Origin: Siphonodentalium dalli
Taxonomy: Eukaryota; Mollusca; Scaphopoda; Gadilida; Siphonodentaliidae
NCBI GenBank assembly: GCA_032622095.1
Contig: CP136061.1
Coordinates: forward strand, 221,807,148 to 221,871,147
DNA length: 64,000 nucleotides
Direction of reading: 5' to 3'
In this document: positions 44,813 through 57,765 of the stretch, one piece after another
How the letters are laid out: every line of letters starts with the position of its first letter
How positions within the stretch are numbered: position 1 is the first letter of the stretch
The notes under the pieces: model-generated
The model's database searches: none
What the model saw: only the letters and a program-made list of their open reading frames with translations
Told to the model about the DNA's origin: nothing
Made by a program: the position numbers and the translations under genes

Positions 44813-45170
44813 ATAGGGCTGCAATGATTCGTCATGATATCATTGCATCACAATTTGTTCTATGCATCGCATTGTGAATTTCTGACGAGATGCATAACAA
44901 ATTTATAAAATCAAACTTTTTTCATCTGAAGCTCATAAATTATATCTAATAACAATCAAGTATTAGTTTTTCTCAGCATTTATTTCCAAGAATAACTTAT
45001 CAATTTCATCAATGAGAACAGGCCTTAAGATTCGTCGAGAATCACCGAATCAATTCTCGTAATGATTCTCGCAAAACTTATCCATTTTCAGTGCTTTATG
45101 ACTAACTTGATTTGGCATTTGATTCTTGCAAAATTAAATGTATTTTGTGCCCTGGAGAAAGGCTGGTTCC
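44813..45170. repeat. Possible hAT-like remnant
   Basis: AGGGCTGCAATGATTCG at 44815 and several gattctcg/cgagaatca words suggest a degraded TIR element upstream of exon A. No matched right end or target duplication was found. Confidence 0.3.
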
Positions 45171-46500
45171 AACATGTCCCTCTACTATTTACGCTATACT
45201 TAAACCATCTCAAGAGTTTTTACTTGGAAACGGCATAATTGGCCTGAAAACAATTGGCTCAGCAATAAAGAATTGACGAAGCTGTTACGTCAAAGTAATT
45301 ATGATCCTTTATGCTGACGATACCACAATTATGGCTGAAACCACCCGAGGTCTGCAGTCCCAACTAAATTTTTTCGAATAATAGTACTGTATCAGTTTGG
45401 AAACTGACAGTAAATGTGGACAAAACAAAAATCCTCAATATCTCTAAGACAAGTTTCGCAAAGAAAACAATATTTATGTTCAAGGAGAGAAAAATTTATG
45501 TAGTAAACAAATTCAGCCACCTTGGTAGCATATTTTGTAAATCAGGTTCCTTCTCAATGGCGAAAAAAGATCTTGCAGACAAAGCAACCAGATCTATGTA
45601 TACCATTATTGGGAAATCAAGGAAGCACTGTCTGTCGATAAAAACCAACTGGATTTGTTTGACTTGCATTTTATGCCAATACTACTGTATGGATGTGAAA
45701 CCTGGGGTTTTGGAAACAATGTTCTCGAGAAGGTTCATCGTAAATTAATTAAGCACATCCTCAACCTCAGAACATCAACCCCTAATTTTATGTTATATGG
45801 CGAATGTGAAAGACTGCCAATTGATGTACATGTGAATACACGAATGATAAAAAAATTTGGCGTAAGGTCATGAATAGTCATGAAAACAGATATTCTAGAA
45901 TACTCTTGACGCTATCACATACTATGTTTGACATAATTGCAAGTAATTTCCCTTGGTTGCATACCATTTATAATACATTTATCAATTGCATGCTTGGCAT
46001 ATGGAGCAAATTCTAGACATTGATGAATTTGTATCATATGTAAAGTATAGCCTGATTACGCAGTTCAGGATTTATGGGAAACTGACATAAACAATTCCAG
46101 TCACAATCGAATTTATAGAATATTTAAGCATGATTTATCTTCCAAGAGGTATCTGGAAACTCTAAACATGGCAAACCAAATAACCTTACGTAAATTTAGA
46201 ACAGGTAATCATCATCTACCTATTGAAATCTGATTGTGGAAAACACCAGGCAACACTAGTCGTTTATGTCCGCTTTGTGATTCCTGAGAGATTGGAAATG
46301 AATTCCACTACCTACTTGTCTGTGGCAAACTATTAAATGACCGACAGCGATTGCTATCAAAATTTATTTACAAAAGGCCAAACTCCATTATCATTAGTGA
46401 ACTATTAAATCAGAAAAGTTCCACAGACATACGTCAATTGTGTGATTTTATTAAAATTGTCAACCGAGAATTAATGAAGGCAACTAAGCCTAAGTAATCA
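45170..46500 (+). pseudogene. Non-LTR retrotransposon reverse transcriptase remnant
   Basis: ATGATCCTTTATGCTGACG at 45301 encodes MILYADD, the catalytic F/YADD box of reverse transcriptase. Downstream pieces, in shifting frames, read VNKFSHLGSIFCKSG, FMPILLYGCETWGF and LRTSTPNFMLYGEC, typical of the thumb region of non-LTR elements. Near 46268 there is a CPLC...EIG.EFHYLLVC zinc-finger-like motif common in molluscan elements, broken by a TGA. The frame ends at TAA 46494-46496. At least one frameshift (about 45650) and the internal stop show it is dead. The 5' part, including ORF1 and the endonuclease, is missing. Nothing functional can be expected from it. Confidence 0.75.
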
Positions 46501-47268
46501 CATTACATGTATAAATAAATTGACCATGATCATGTCTGAAATAATTGTCGCATATCAACTGAAAGATACCGACCGACAACATGCATAATTATGTCATTGC
46601 ATGAAAGCTAGGTATATACATGAACTCGGCTACGATTCGAAGTCCAGTAGTTCATGTGCACTTTGCTTTCACCAACCCACAATCTCAACACACCAACTCA
46701 AATCAATACTGTTTTACTAGTTTACAACTTTACATTTGCTTAACACTGATATCAGTATTTTTGCTATTATATGCACAACCTCTTTTGTTACGTTAAATTG
46801 TTATATTATATATTTCGAGATAGCATTATGTACACAACATAAGTATTTTGCGACAGTGGTTACTTCACTTGATTCAACGACCATGTGAGTCATGGTCTTT
46901 TCTGATTACCAAATCTGGAATCATAATTTTATGATTACACCTGGACACTATGCTCAAGTATAATCTAATTACATGGCTCTTATTGATCAGAACTTACAGA
47001 ATATCAATGATAATAGCAGATATATGTAAGAGTAATGTCAAACATTATTTTACTGCCATATTTTCCATAAAACACACACAACGAAATTTAGAAACTTTTC
47101 CGACGTCTTGCATCTGTTTGATTGTTTCCGCCGAGCAGGCAATACTAAATACGGTAGCATGATACCAGCTTCGATTAATCAGACGATTATATCCTGTTTT
47201 ATACCAAGCTTTATGACTTATCTACTATATACGATTTCAGATCTGTGTATGTAATAGCTATTGTATAT

Positions 47269-48366
47269 TAGGGTTGCCACGACTATGAGTTTTCATAATC
47301 GACTAATCGACCGCTATAGTCGACGGTTAGTCGATTAATCGTTTATATATGTGGCTTATATTGCACCCAGGTAAAGACGTGATCAAATCAAAATTACAAT
47401 GACTACATTACATCCAGTCTGAACACAGTTATAAACTGTCAGTCAGCAGGCTTGTCATTCTGAGGCCCCCACCCGTCATCGGCCACATAAACTTAAATTT
47501 ACGCAGCAGGTAAACGCCCTCCTCATCACTATTCCCGCGGACGAGACATTTAAAAAAATCTGTCCAGTCAATCACTGTTACCCGTGAACATACATCGCGG
47601 TCACGGTGCCAAATGAAAGCATGCGGAATTGTCGCATAGTTATTGAAAACAGACTATAGTTAGGTTTGCAGAAAATCCCATTGTGTACCGATTGCGTCAC
47701 CTGACATATTATTTTAGTTTTGTTATTCAAAGTGCGTGCAACGCATCGTGCAGCGCGGTAGCGGGGTGTGGGGGTATATACGTTAACAAGTTGGAGAATG
47801 TAATGTATGTAGCACTAATAAGTGATGACACCAACTTGTTATTGATTAACTGTCTAGTAACACTGAACATTCCATGTCCTGCAAATTTTGTGACTTTGTC
47901 AATTATTATCAATAATGGTGAACATTTTACAGTATGAAATTTGAAGAAAAAAAAATATAGATGCAGTCCCATGCACGTTGTCCATTTTGGATATGATGAT
48001 CGCTAATTAGTGATCCATAGGCAGATACGTTTACATTTTAATAAACATAATATATAAACAATGGCAAGTCTGTAACACGACATCAAAGGAACACCGAACT
48101 CTTTGAAGATGACCGCCAAACGTTGGCTGTGTTATCAAAAGAAGCCGCATCAGAAGGGGCGACATAACAGGCTGTCTGGTGGTAAATTGTGCTACATACA
48201 CTGTTAACTTTTACTTTCTGGCATGGTATTTGTGCATAGTACTGCTTAAATGCACAACCATACCCCACCCCTCCCGTTTGGGCAATTAGTCGACGAAAGT
48301 AAATAACCGTCGACTACCACACCTGCCGAAGGTTGGTCGATTAATCGAATAATCGTGGCAAGCCTA
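47269..48366. mobile_element. hAT non-autonomous element with perfect TSD
   Basis: Termini TAGGGTTGCCACGA / TCGTGGCAAGCCTA are flanked by the 8-bp duplication TTGTATAT (47261-47268 and 48367-48374). Subterminal clusters of TCGACTAATCGAC, GTCGATTAATCG and related inverted words resemble repeated transposase-binding sites. Length 1098 bp. The open frames inside (about 47683-47972) do not resemble hAT transposase. Confidence 0.88.
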
Positions 48367-48374
48367 TTGTATAT

Positions 48375-49690
48375 AACAATGTTTCTCGGACTATTCTCAT
48401 TTTAAATATGTTGTGTCTCAATACTCATGAAGCTGTAGAATATGAGTTTTAAGAGAATAAACTAATTGAATTGAACTACGATTCTAGTGGGCTGCAGAAT
48501 GAAAAATGTCGATAAAAGTTGAAATATTAGACTTACAAATTATCTTTTTATTTTTTTTTTATTTGTAATCGGCATAGCTTATAAATCACAAACCAAAAAT
48601 CAGCATTATTGGCATTATATAAACGACAATATATGAAATTGAAAATCCCAACGTTACCTTTACCGGACTCTGACTACAACTTTTAGCAACCATAGCAAGC
48701 CATAGGAAATAAGAAAAACATAAGTTAATTCTATATTATTATGTATATCTTATGTTTATATGACCAAATAAATCTATTTTAATGATATTTGATGGACGAA
48801 AGACTAATTAAACCTCCTATAACACATCGCGACGGCTTGTCGAGTGTTTGGACAATTTGCATTGTGGCTTGGTTCATTCATTCACAAGTCTTAACAGTTG
48901 TGTTGTTGGTATAGCGGTAGGCTCATTAGCTAGTGCTGATTATTGGAGCAAGTGCGAATAGACATCATGTTCACGAGTCATCATTGGGAAAGTGTGACTA
49001 TTGACGAATACTGACAAACAGGCTTACAAGTTACAAGGAAATGGAGAAAGACATTTTGGCACTGTATGGAAAGGTTGGTTAATTAGTTTAAACAGTATTT
49101 ATTTTCCCTCTATGGACCTTCAAATATATAAAACAAATACCAACGGAAACACCTGTGTATTACTTTGCAATTGCATCGACTCATTCGACTGATCCGACGC
49201 CCAAGTCATTCATTTTTTTTTATGAGAGTCGAGACCCACTCATTCACATTATCCAGTGAGGAATTTAGCTGAAAAGCAAATGTTATTTACCATCCAATCT
49301 TACAACCAAGATAGTTCGTTGTCATCAAGAGTAGATTAGCGGTTGTAAAAGTGTATTATTTCTTCAAAAAGACTACAAATTCATTCTTGAAACATTCCTC
49401 AGCCGGCCAAAAACAGGAAGTGATCGGGCGAATAAGTTGAAATTTACGTACCAAGGATGGTCCATTCCAAACAGTGCACTCTCAGCCTGAAGGGCGAAGA
49501 CGCTATATTATTAATGAAATATAAATTGCGGATATATTAACCGCAATTTAGAAAACTTATATTACACACAGTATACAATAAAATACCAATTATATTGAAT
49601 TAACATAACTTTAAGATATTTTTGTCCGGATATAACCGGTCATGATAAAGCATACCGGATCGTATCTCAATCAAGATTTGACCTTGCAAG
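48375..49690. other. No gene seen
   Basis: AT-rich sequence upstream of the KLHDC8-like gene. A strong - strand donor (CCATCCTTG|gtacgt near 49451) could end a 5' exon but does not give a coding start in frame with exon A. Confidence 0.35.
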
Positions 49691-49707
49691 GACGCGGATC
49701 TTCGATT

Positions 49708-49763
49708 TTGAAGATCCCCCGAATATTGCCGAGCCGATTCGGGTATCTCCGGGGGATCTTCAA
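49708..49763. other. Compound hairpin
   Basis: TTGAAGATCCCCCG and CGGGGGATCTTCAA pair around an inner CCGAAT...ATTCGG pair, making a GC-rich stem in AT-rich DNA. Function unknown. Confidence 0.6.
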
Positions 49764-50229
49764 CTGTTGTTTTTGTTGATGTTGACTGCAGTTGTGTATT
49801 TTATTTGATGTTATAATTTACATTTATTTGTGTACTCTGCGATTATACCGTATATATAATAAAGACGAATTAACAATTAGTTAATTATTGAATGTCAATT
49901 AATCATGAATTAAAATTGTTTTTTAATCATGCAGACGATATTTATATACGTCTAGAGTTTGACTTTGAACAGACACAGAACAGTCAGTTACGGTGGTGTA
50001 GAACGCCACCAGACGTTACGAAAAAGACTTTAAAAAAAAAATAAGCGCACAAAGTAAATAAAAAAATTGTTACTATTGAAAACCCCAATTCCAACATGCT
50101 ATACTCGTGTTCACTGCACTATCAATCGCTACCTATTTATACAGTGCTTAAATAGGTACACATTTCACGCTTCGACTTGACTGTGGTGTTTGTTCCTTCA
50201 ATACGGCGAAATTCATTTATGAAACTTGG

Positions 50230-50400
50230 CATGTATGGATTAGAGTTATGTCCCGTAGCTCGGGGGTAGGGTCTATGGTAGGCAGTTGTTACCGGCCGGC
50301 TAAGGAAGGTTCGATTGTTGACCTTGACATGACATGACCTTTCGTGACGGAAGTAAAATTTATATTTCGCGCATGCGCTATGTGCAATTTTTCGTACTTG
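50230..50400. promoter_or_regulatory. Promoter-like segment, inverted partner of 56785-56880
   Basis: Holds GGTAGGCAGTTGTTACC, GGCCGGCTAAGGAAGGT, an ETS-type ACGGAAGT and an NRF1-type CGCGCATGCGC. The same elements occur inverted at 56.8 kb. It could be a GC-rich promoter on either strand, or part of a duplicated repeat. It lies 5.5 kb upstream of exon A of the KLHDC8-like gene. No transcript start is demonstrable. Confidence 0.35.
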
Positions 50401-50409
50401 CGTAAAATT

Positions 50410-51635
50410 AAGCAAACAAAGTTTTTCATCTTGCTGAATTCAAACTTAATTGATTAGAACACGTATTTGAATATGATTATCAGAGTTTACCGAAATAGAA
50501 TGTGGTATTGCGTGGGAACGTTACATCCTTCCATATGAATTCAACGACTATTGGCTGATGAACTGGTTAAAAATTCGATTTGAATCGAAGTTCGAGTGAC
50601 AGTGACGATGACCGTGAATCGTGATATTGACATTCACATTGTTGTTGACATTTTTTATTGAATTTTGTTAGCGGCAACACTCGGGTCTCAACGAGAGAAA
50701 TTGAGCAACCTTGTACATCAGCGAACATTCTCACAAGAAGAAAACCACAGTGTTCACAAGTGATCTAATCATTCTAATGTTTTCAAATGCAAGTGACTAC
50801 TGGAACACAACAACAACAACAACACTCAAGTCTCAACACGTCAACAGTGTGTATAGCAACACCAACAGAATGAAAATGTACCAACTACACTGTGGAATTT
50901 GACAATACTATTATAAATAAGATTTGGACTGCATTGGTCTTAACTTAAGTCAAGCTGGAGTACATATTCAATTGCAATGGAATTATGGGTGTACAAGTGC
51001 CAAAAGACTCAATAGTTTATTTACAGTTACTAGTACTACCACTACTGCCTGATGAATAAATCCAGTGATTTTCAGTTCTATTTCATCATTGGAAAAGATG
51101 CAACACCATTCACTCAGCTTCAACAAATACGAGTTCCACTGTTGAGAATGAACGTCACCATGGACTGTCAAAATGAAACATCAGACTGACCAAATTCTTC
51201 AATTGTTGAATAAATCATCATGTACTACATGTTATATGATATGATGTAGTAGATATCCATATAAATGAATAATTTCTTCTTTGACTGCCACCCCATAAAA
51301 TAAATCCAGCATAACCTTGGAGACCTACACGGAGCATACATATTACATATATAAATTCAAAAGAGAAGGTTTAAACATGTATATTGAGAGTCCCAACACA
51401 CTAACCATGCAGTAACCAGATATGTTTTATACTATAATTACTACAGTAAAAGTAAAACAATTTTGGGAAACAAATTTACAATTTCTTCTGTACTTTAATT
51501 TGAAGCATTTCACTGTTCAGGCTCTAACTTGAACCTGGTAATTGTTTGCTTATATCATGTAGCAAGGATTAATTAGACAAATAAATTCACAAGGAGTAGA
51601 TATATATTCCAACTATATATGCATCAGATAAAATG
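50410..51635. other. No gene seen
   Basis: No supported exon. A short caacaacaac run lies near 50809-50823 and a small palindrome (catgtactacatgttatat) near 51220-51250. Confidence 0.4.
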
Positions 51636-51639
51636 ATTT

Positions 51640-52330
51640 AAGCGTTGCACCGGGTAAAGAATGAGTAATTTATTAGGGCCCCTTCAAGTCATTTCAATTA
51701 ATTATCACATGAGGTAAACATCACCCATTGCTTCACAATAAACAAAGTTACCACAATCTTATAAGGTGATAACAGATGCTCTTTATTGCTATAAATTATA
51801 TTTGTGCGTTTTTAAGTCATCTGATGTTAATGGCACTTATCCCATGACACTCCCCATGTCAAATTACCCACACATTTCCTGAGCTGATAATAAATGCTCT
51901 TCATTGATCATATATGTTAAGATAATTTATTAGTCCCCCTTTAAGTCACATGAGGTGAAAGCGCCTAGCCCATGGTCAGGTGACCCCTGTGTACCAATTT
52001 TCATACATATCGTCAAAGCTGATAACGAATGCTCTTTATTTTATCTATATGATATAGAACTCTCTCTTTATTGTTCATCACATATGATAATATAATTTTA
52101 AAGTTTGCCTTTAGGGTCAATGGCACCTATCCAATGGTAATCCTGGGTCAATTTATCCCTACACACCGTACCAATTTCAAGTGACCAGGGTCCAACTAGT
52201 TTGGGTTTGTCATTAATTATTTAATTAAAATTATTTATTGGTGCCCCTTTAAGTTGTCTGAGGTCAATGCCACTTATCCTATGACACTCAATTTGCCCAT
52301 GTGTACCAATTTTCATCAACTCCTCTAGCC
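51640..52330. repeat. Tandem repeat, unit near 150-200 bp, with inverted copy at 53210-53335
   Basis: Phrases such as ccctttaagtca(t/c)(c/a)tgagg, cacttatcccatgacactc, gtaccaattttcat and aatgctctttatt recur four times. The same phrases appear reverse-complemented at 53210-53335 (gtgtcatgggatagttgata; aaataaagagcg), so the whole is probably an element with inverted halves around the P2 insertion at 52530-52787. Confidence 0.55.
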
Positions 52331-52529
52331 AAAATATATATAAATATTTGTGTATGTGAATTTTTTTTCCATGGTGGGGGGAGGGGGAGATATACAGAGT
52401 TGGGAAAGAAAACCAGGGGCAGATGACGTGGTACGTGTACCAGCCAATCTTGATACAGAGAATATCAGAAGGCATCTTTGTTGAAGACTTATAATCAGTT
52501 TTGTCCATATTTTGCCAAGATAAATTATA

Positions 52530-52787
52530 TTAACCCGCTTGCAGCATTAAAGATCCTGTGCCAGTGCATTCTCTTATATATGTGTCTCCCATAGGGAGAA
52601 TGCACTGGTTTACAAGGTTGAGGTAAATATTGTTAGGTCAAGGTATGCTCTCATATATGTGAGGATCCCTATGGGAGACTCATATATAAGAAAATGCACT
52701 GGCACAGGATCTTTATATATGTAAGAGAATGCATTGGCACAGGGTTTTTCACAAAATTTCAAGAAGCCCCAATCATGGAATGGTTAA
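52530..52787. mobile_element. P2 TTAA MITE
   Basis: TTAA at 52530-52533 and 52784-52787. The right end is AGCCCCAATCATGGAATGG, the inverted P2 terminus; the left terminus has lost its first bases (CCCGCTTGCAGCATTAAAG). Confidence 0.65.
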
Positions 52788-53339
52788 TTATAAATGACCA
52801 TATTGGCTCAATATTGGGAATATAATAGCAAATTTAAATAGCAAAATTGTTATTTTGTACATACATGTATATGTTTCACTGGTGTCCAAACTAGACTGAA
52901 TTTTAAGGTAAATAATGTGAATGACTTGTTCATTTTCAGTAAATAGTACTTAATACTCCATTGGAATTAACCCTTTTATAACTAAACAATGTGGTGAATT
53001 GGTGATAGGGGTGGGGTTTATCCAATAGATACCACAACCCAATTTTTTTAACAGTTGGGAATTTCATACCTGGTATATTTCAAACTAACTATAAGTCGAA
53101 AATTTTCTGATATTAATTTTGCATTTATACTATGGGGACTAAATTTTTTTTTTCTTAGTAAAAAAACCCATACATGTAGATGATCAATGAAGAGCGCTTG
53201 TTATTAGCTCAGAAGATATGTGGGATAATTTGTGCACACAGAGATAAATTGACATAGGGAGTGTCATGGGATAGTTGATATTGACCTCAGATGACTTAAA
53301 GAGGCACTAATAATTACAAATAAAGAGCGTTTATTGTCA

Positions 53340-55365
53340 TCTTAAAGAAAGAAACTGTGGGAATGTGCCAAATTCTACATATTCTGGTAAAGTATTTTAA
53401 AAGCAAGAGCAAAATTAAATAATTCAAATCCATATGCTCTACTTTTCTCATATTAACATTATATATACTAGATTGAACAAAGTGTTAAAAAATTACACAA
53501 AAAATTGAAGAAAATTAATCTCCAGAAAAAGTTTTCTCGAACACTATCTTTTAATTGAATTAAATATTAGTGTCTTTTTAAAGATATCTGCGCCTTTCTT
53601 GTGATACTCCCAGTGTCAACATGAATCCATTTTTTTAAATATTATTTCAGGGCTTTCTTGTGAGACATATTTTAAGGTCACAACCTGTTATTTCTTCAAC
53701 AAATGCCAAACATTGATTTTGATAATAGACACAAATTTTCACTTTGGCCAAGGGCTTAGGTCCAATCTTGCTGAATCTTAAATACATGGAAATATCTAGT
53801 TCTGGGTTAAATAGCTTTGATAATAGTGCAAGGATGGATACCTTAAAGGTATACATTTTTGTTCTGGTTATTGTTCGAATTTTAAAAAGATTAGATTATT
53901 TTTCACCATATAATGTATTTCCATGACAAATATTTAGCACAAATGTTAATGCATATGGAATTATGGATTTCTATGTACTTCATCCTTTTTTCTCTGCACT
54001 ATTCCTAATTTGTGGAACAGTTATTTGAATCTGTGATAGTGCTAAACCTATATAATATCCATGCACAAGTCAACTGTGTATGGCTTGACTGGAGGCCCAA
54101 GTGGCAGTTTTTTCTCTATTGGTGTTGGGGAAACGATGGATGTCCTGTGCATAAATTTAATAATTAGGTGTCACTTGAGTAAATAGGTGGTTGTTATATT
54201 ATATTATCTTATTGTTCTTTGTCTTGTGAATTAATATGGATAATCTTCAAAATGAGATCTTAGCCCACCAAATGTGCTTATAGTTGGTACAATGATCCAG
54301 CTTAATATCATGAATATCCATGCTTTTGACCAGCAAGGGCCATCGTGGTAAACATACAGTTAGATTAGGTGAATAGCCACTGGGTCTATACCTGTATGTT
54401 GATTTTTATAGGATTTTGCCTACTGCAGTGGTAATGTAACAGTATGCTGTGGGGCAGATGTTGGATTAAATCAGCCAAGTTATACACCTCTTTGTTCAGG
54501 AAGAAATACTATATACATATAAAATTCCCTGGATCTGTATTTGTGAAGAAATCTTGAAAGTCTAGTGCATTTATGAGAACAAATGGCAAACCCAGAGTAA
54601 CATGTCATCTCCCCTGGATATTCCCCCACCCTGGACATTTCCCTCCTGGATATCATCCCACCCCACCTATAAATAACAAAATTGACTCCTTTTATATTGT
54701 TTGATCCTGAATTGGCCAGAAAAAATACTTTTTGAGATTTAATTATATTTTTTTTATATATTTTATATATATTTTTTTTCCAAGTGAGAATTTTTTTTTA
54801 CTCTGACAGTGATTACTGATATTGTTTTATCCTGAAATGGCCAGCAAAATGTTTTTGATATGAATATTGATTTTAGAGTTATCCCTTCAACCCTGTTTGA
54901 CCAGGTGTTTATGCCAACTTTATGGGCCACATATTATTACACATCTCGAGAAAGAAATAACAAACTTAAAAAATTTATATCTGTGCACTCTGAACTTTGA
55001 TGGGTGGGATCCTCAACTTGAATCAAATATTTATTACCCCCCCCCCCCCCAAAGCCAAAGAAATAGTAATTTAGGAGCTACTGATAGGAATGAGTATCAA
55101 TAAAAGCATTCACACTAGCTAGTCAATTTAACTACACGTAGTGTAAATATTGCATCCTGCATGCATGGATAATCCCCTAGGCCAAACCCAACTACTTGTC
55201 CCACTATTGTCCCCAAAGTAGACACCATGAATAATTGATTTAATAACTTGATGTTTTCTATTGTTTTCCCTTAAGTTAATAACAATAACACAACAAAACT
55301 TATAAAATGAGTCTACAGTAATGTTCTATATAATCAACCTCTAAACCACAGCAGAATTTGGAGAA
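53340..55365. other. No gene seen
   Basis: AT-rich. Contains AT microsatellite-like sequence at about 54746-54778 and a poly-C tract near 55028-55041. Open frames have no support. Confidence 0.4.
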
Positions 55366-55371
55366 TTTGGC

Positions 55372-55600
55372 TGAAGGGGTCACTCTCACCAAAAAAAGTG
55401 CTGAAGGGTACACAGGGTTTGAAAATGTGCTGAAGGGTACACAGGATTTGTGATCGGCACGAACACCATTACTTAAATTGTGTTTATGAAAGTCTGGCGC
55501 CCATTAGCAGTTTGTTTTCAGTACATTTTAATATTCATTGGAACAGAAACAATTATTCTCTAACAGAAATCATGGCAGATACGCAAACTGAATGCCTTTA
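55372..55600. mobile_element. Left-end copy of element K without its insertions
   Basis: Starts GGCTGAAGGGGTCACTCTC and aligns through to 55600 with the two ends of the unit at 57661-63140. It lacks the J and P4 insertions found there: ATTACTTAAATTGTG and CATTTTAATATTCATTGG are uninterrupted. It therefore shows the empty sites. Confidence 0.7.
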
Positions 55601-56386
55601 GAACAATATTTCTAACAATAATTATCACTGCTAGACAATTTTGTTGTTGGTGGAATTCACATCATGAAAAAAAAAATGTTTTGAGTGACGGTGAATGATA
55701 TATAAACACGTCTGGTGAACTTTAATTAATGCAGGGTGGGTTGAAAATCTTCAAGACTGAACTCAACTATTGAACATAGTGAAGATAACCACAACCGACT
55801 ATTTTCAACAACTGACATTAGGCCTATGACTTAAATTTAAATTTTGTGTCAATGCTGAACCTGACCGGATTGACAACATTGGAAAAATAACATTTCTACA
55901 TTTAAGTTATTTTTAACAAAACCAACTATGGTGCATTGAGAGGGGTGGGGTTGGTGACCGACATTTGGGGCTTCTTATTAATCTTAAAGTAATATCCCCC
56001 GCCCCCAAAAAATGGAATTAATTTGGATTGAAATAAATTTAATCATACTGTTATTAATATTCTATACTAGACCACTAGTAATATTATAATTTCAACAATT
56101 AGAGTCTGGATTTGTACTGTTCCTTTCACAGTGTCAGATTAACAATGTCAATGCTGGTTAGCTGCTGCTGGTGTGTACATTCACTTTGTGAATGTGATGA
56201 CTGATGTTGTGTTGCAGCGTTCTAACTTCTATCTTCATGAATCATGGACTTTGCGGTAGTCTGGGAGAGAATTGTTGACTCTTAACTTAACTAGTCATGA
56301 ATTAACAGAATTTCATAATCCCACACTCAGGACATTGCCAGACTCTGTGAGTGTGACTCACTGACTCGGTGTAACTTTGACCACAG

Positions 56387-56524
56387 TTACTGGACATAAA
56401 GTCCCAAAAAATAAGGTTTTAATCGAGTTTAGAAATCGGTATCCTTATAACGAAGTAGTTAATATAAGGATACCGATTTCTAAACTCGATTAAAACCTTA
56501 TTTTTGGGACTTTATGTCCAGTAA
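56387..56524. repeat. Near-perfect 138-bp palindrome
   Basis: Arms of about 63 bp (outer TTACTGGACATAAAGTCCC, inner CGGTATCCTTATA) differ by one A in a poly-A run and are separated by a 13-bp loop (56450-56462). TA at the outer ends is compatible with a foldback MITE. It would also form a long RNA hairpin if transcribed. Confidence 0.85.
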
Positions 56525-56784
56525 GTTGAGTAACTGTGCTTTGACTGACTCTGACTCTGAGAGTGAGACGAGGCACAACAGTCAACACTTTCAGTTGTAA
56601 GCACATCGGTTCCATCCCGTTTTGCAACGTACTCATTCTAAATTCATATTGTATTGTATTCTGGATTCCTTTGTTTCCATTACATTTGACCGCGATTATC
56701 TAATAATTTGAAAAACATTTCGTAATTCGCGGATGTAAACACTTTCCAAACTGGTCGCTCGATGTATCGTGACTACTAACTGCT

Positions 56785-56880
56785 TTCATGTTAATGTACT
56801 TCCTGTTGAATGTCCGCGCATGCGTACAGCCGACCTTCCTAAGCCGGCCGGTAACAACTGCCTACCAGGGTCTATATCAG
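56785..56880. promoter_or_regulatory. Promoter-like segment, inverted partner of 50230-50400
   Basis: Contains the reverse complement of the 50.27-kb segment (ACCTTCCTAAGCCGGCCGG, TAACAACTGCCTACC), plus CGCGCATGCG and ACTTCCTG. About 35 bp are near-identical to the partner. Downstream on the + strand at 57018 is a Kozak-like ACAGAATGGCGG, but its frame closes after six codons. Confidence 0.35.
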
Positions 56881-56884
56881 CCCC

Positions 56885-57655
56885 CGCTTCTACGGTATAG
56901 GGGATATATTGACCAATGAGAAATCAGTTAGGGGGTGTCACGTGTTGTTTATGGGTGTTGCCAAAAGTCGGCGAAGGAGGTCAATGTTGTCACGTGATGT
57001 TTTAAAACACAACACAGAATGGCGGATCAATTGTTGTGAATTTGTATTCAATTTCAAACAGATATTTTCCATGCAGGCCATGCTCCTTAAGGGTTTTACG
57101 GTATCTGATGGAAGACATACATTTTTAGGTTAACTATGGCTCAGTTTTCAGTGCCACAGACTGACAGAGGTCACACACAAAAAGAAATTAACGTCGTAAG
57201 TCGTAACTTCGTAAGATTTTTCCAATTATTTCGAAAAATTATTTTCATTTTACCAGATTTTCAATAGAATTAGACTGACAACCAACCATTTTTAATGCTC
57301 GAAATTCAAAGTTAGTCACGGCAATAACATATTGTAAGCAATGACGTATGAAATAACCGTGGCAAAATGATTGTGTGGAATCTAACATGCCACAGCATTA
57401 AATTTGCCGTCGGATATTTTCCTAATTTCGAGTGTTGTTGTACATACGATCTAATTTCTGTTATTTCTGACCTTTTCCATCATTTTAAGCAGTGGTCACT
57501 AAGTTTGTCACATCTTAAATTCAACTAGAATAGTTGATAAGATGTAATATAGACTCTTATGTTGTACGGACAACCTTTGAAATGGGTTCACTCCGCTAAC
57601 TGTTTGGTCCAACTCTGGGTCACGACTTACGTAACTCTTCCGCCATCAGAGTCCA
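56885..57655. other. No gene supported
   Basis: A 74-codon frame (56909-57133, +) lies next to the promoter-like segment but shows no family resemblance and no clear donor. Confidence 0.4.
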
Positions 57656-57765
57656 GTAAGGCTGAAGGAGTCACTCTCACCAAAAAATGTGCTGAAGGGT
57701 ACACAGGGTTTTAAAATGTACACAGGTTTGTGATCGGCATTAACACCGGCCATTACTTAAGTCAA

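Noticed and set aside
49451-49490. Candidate first exon of the KLHDC8-like gene (ATGGACCATCCTTG before gtacgt, - strand)
   Set aside because: Joining to exon A puts the ATG in the wrong frame and creates a stop; the matching frame has no ATG. Kept only as a possible 5' UTR exon.
50250-50320. tRNA-like or SINE head (TAGCTCGGGGGTAG and GGTTCGATT resemble A and B boxes)
   Set aside because: Box spacing is too long for an ordinary tRNA, no cloverleaf could be drawn, and the inverted partner at 56.8 kb lacks the boxes.
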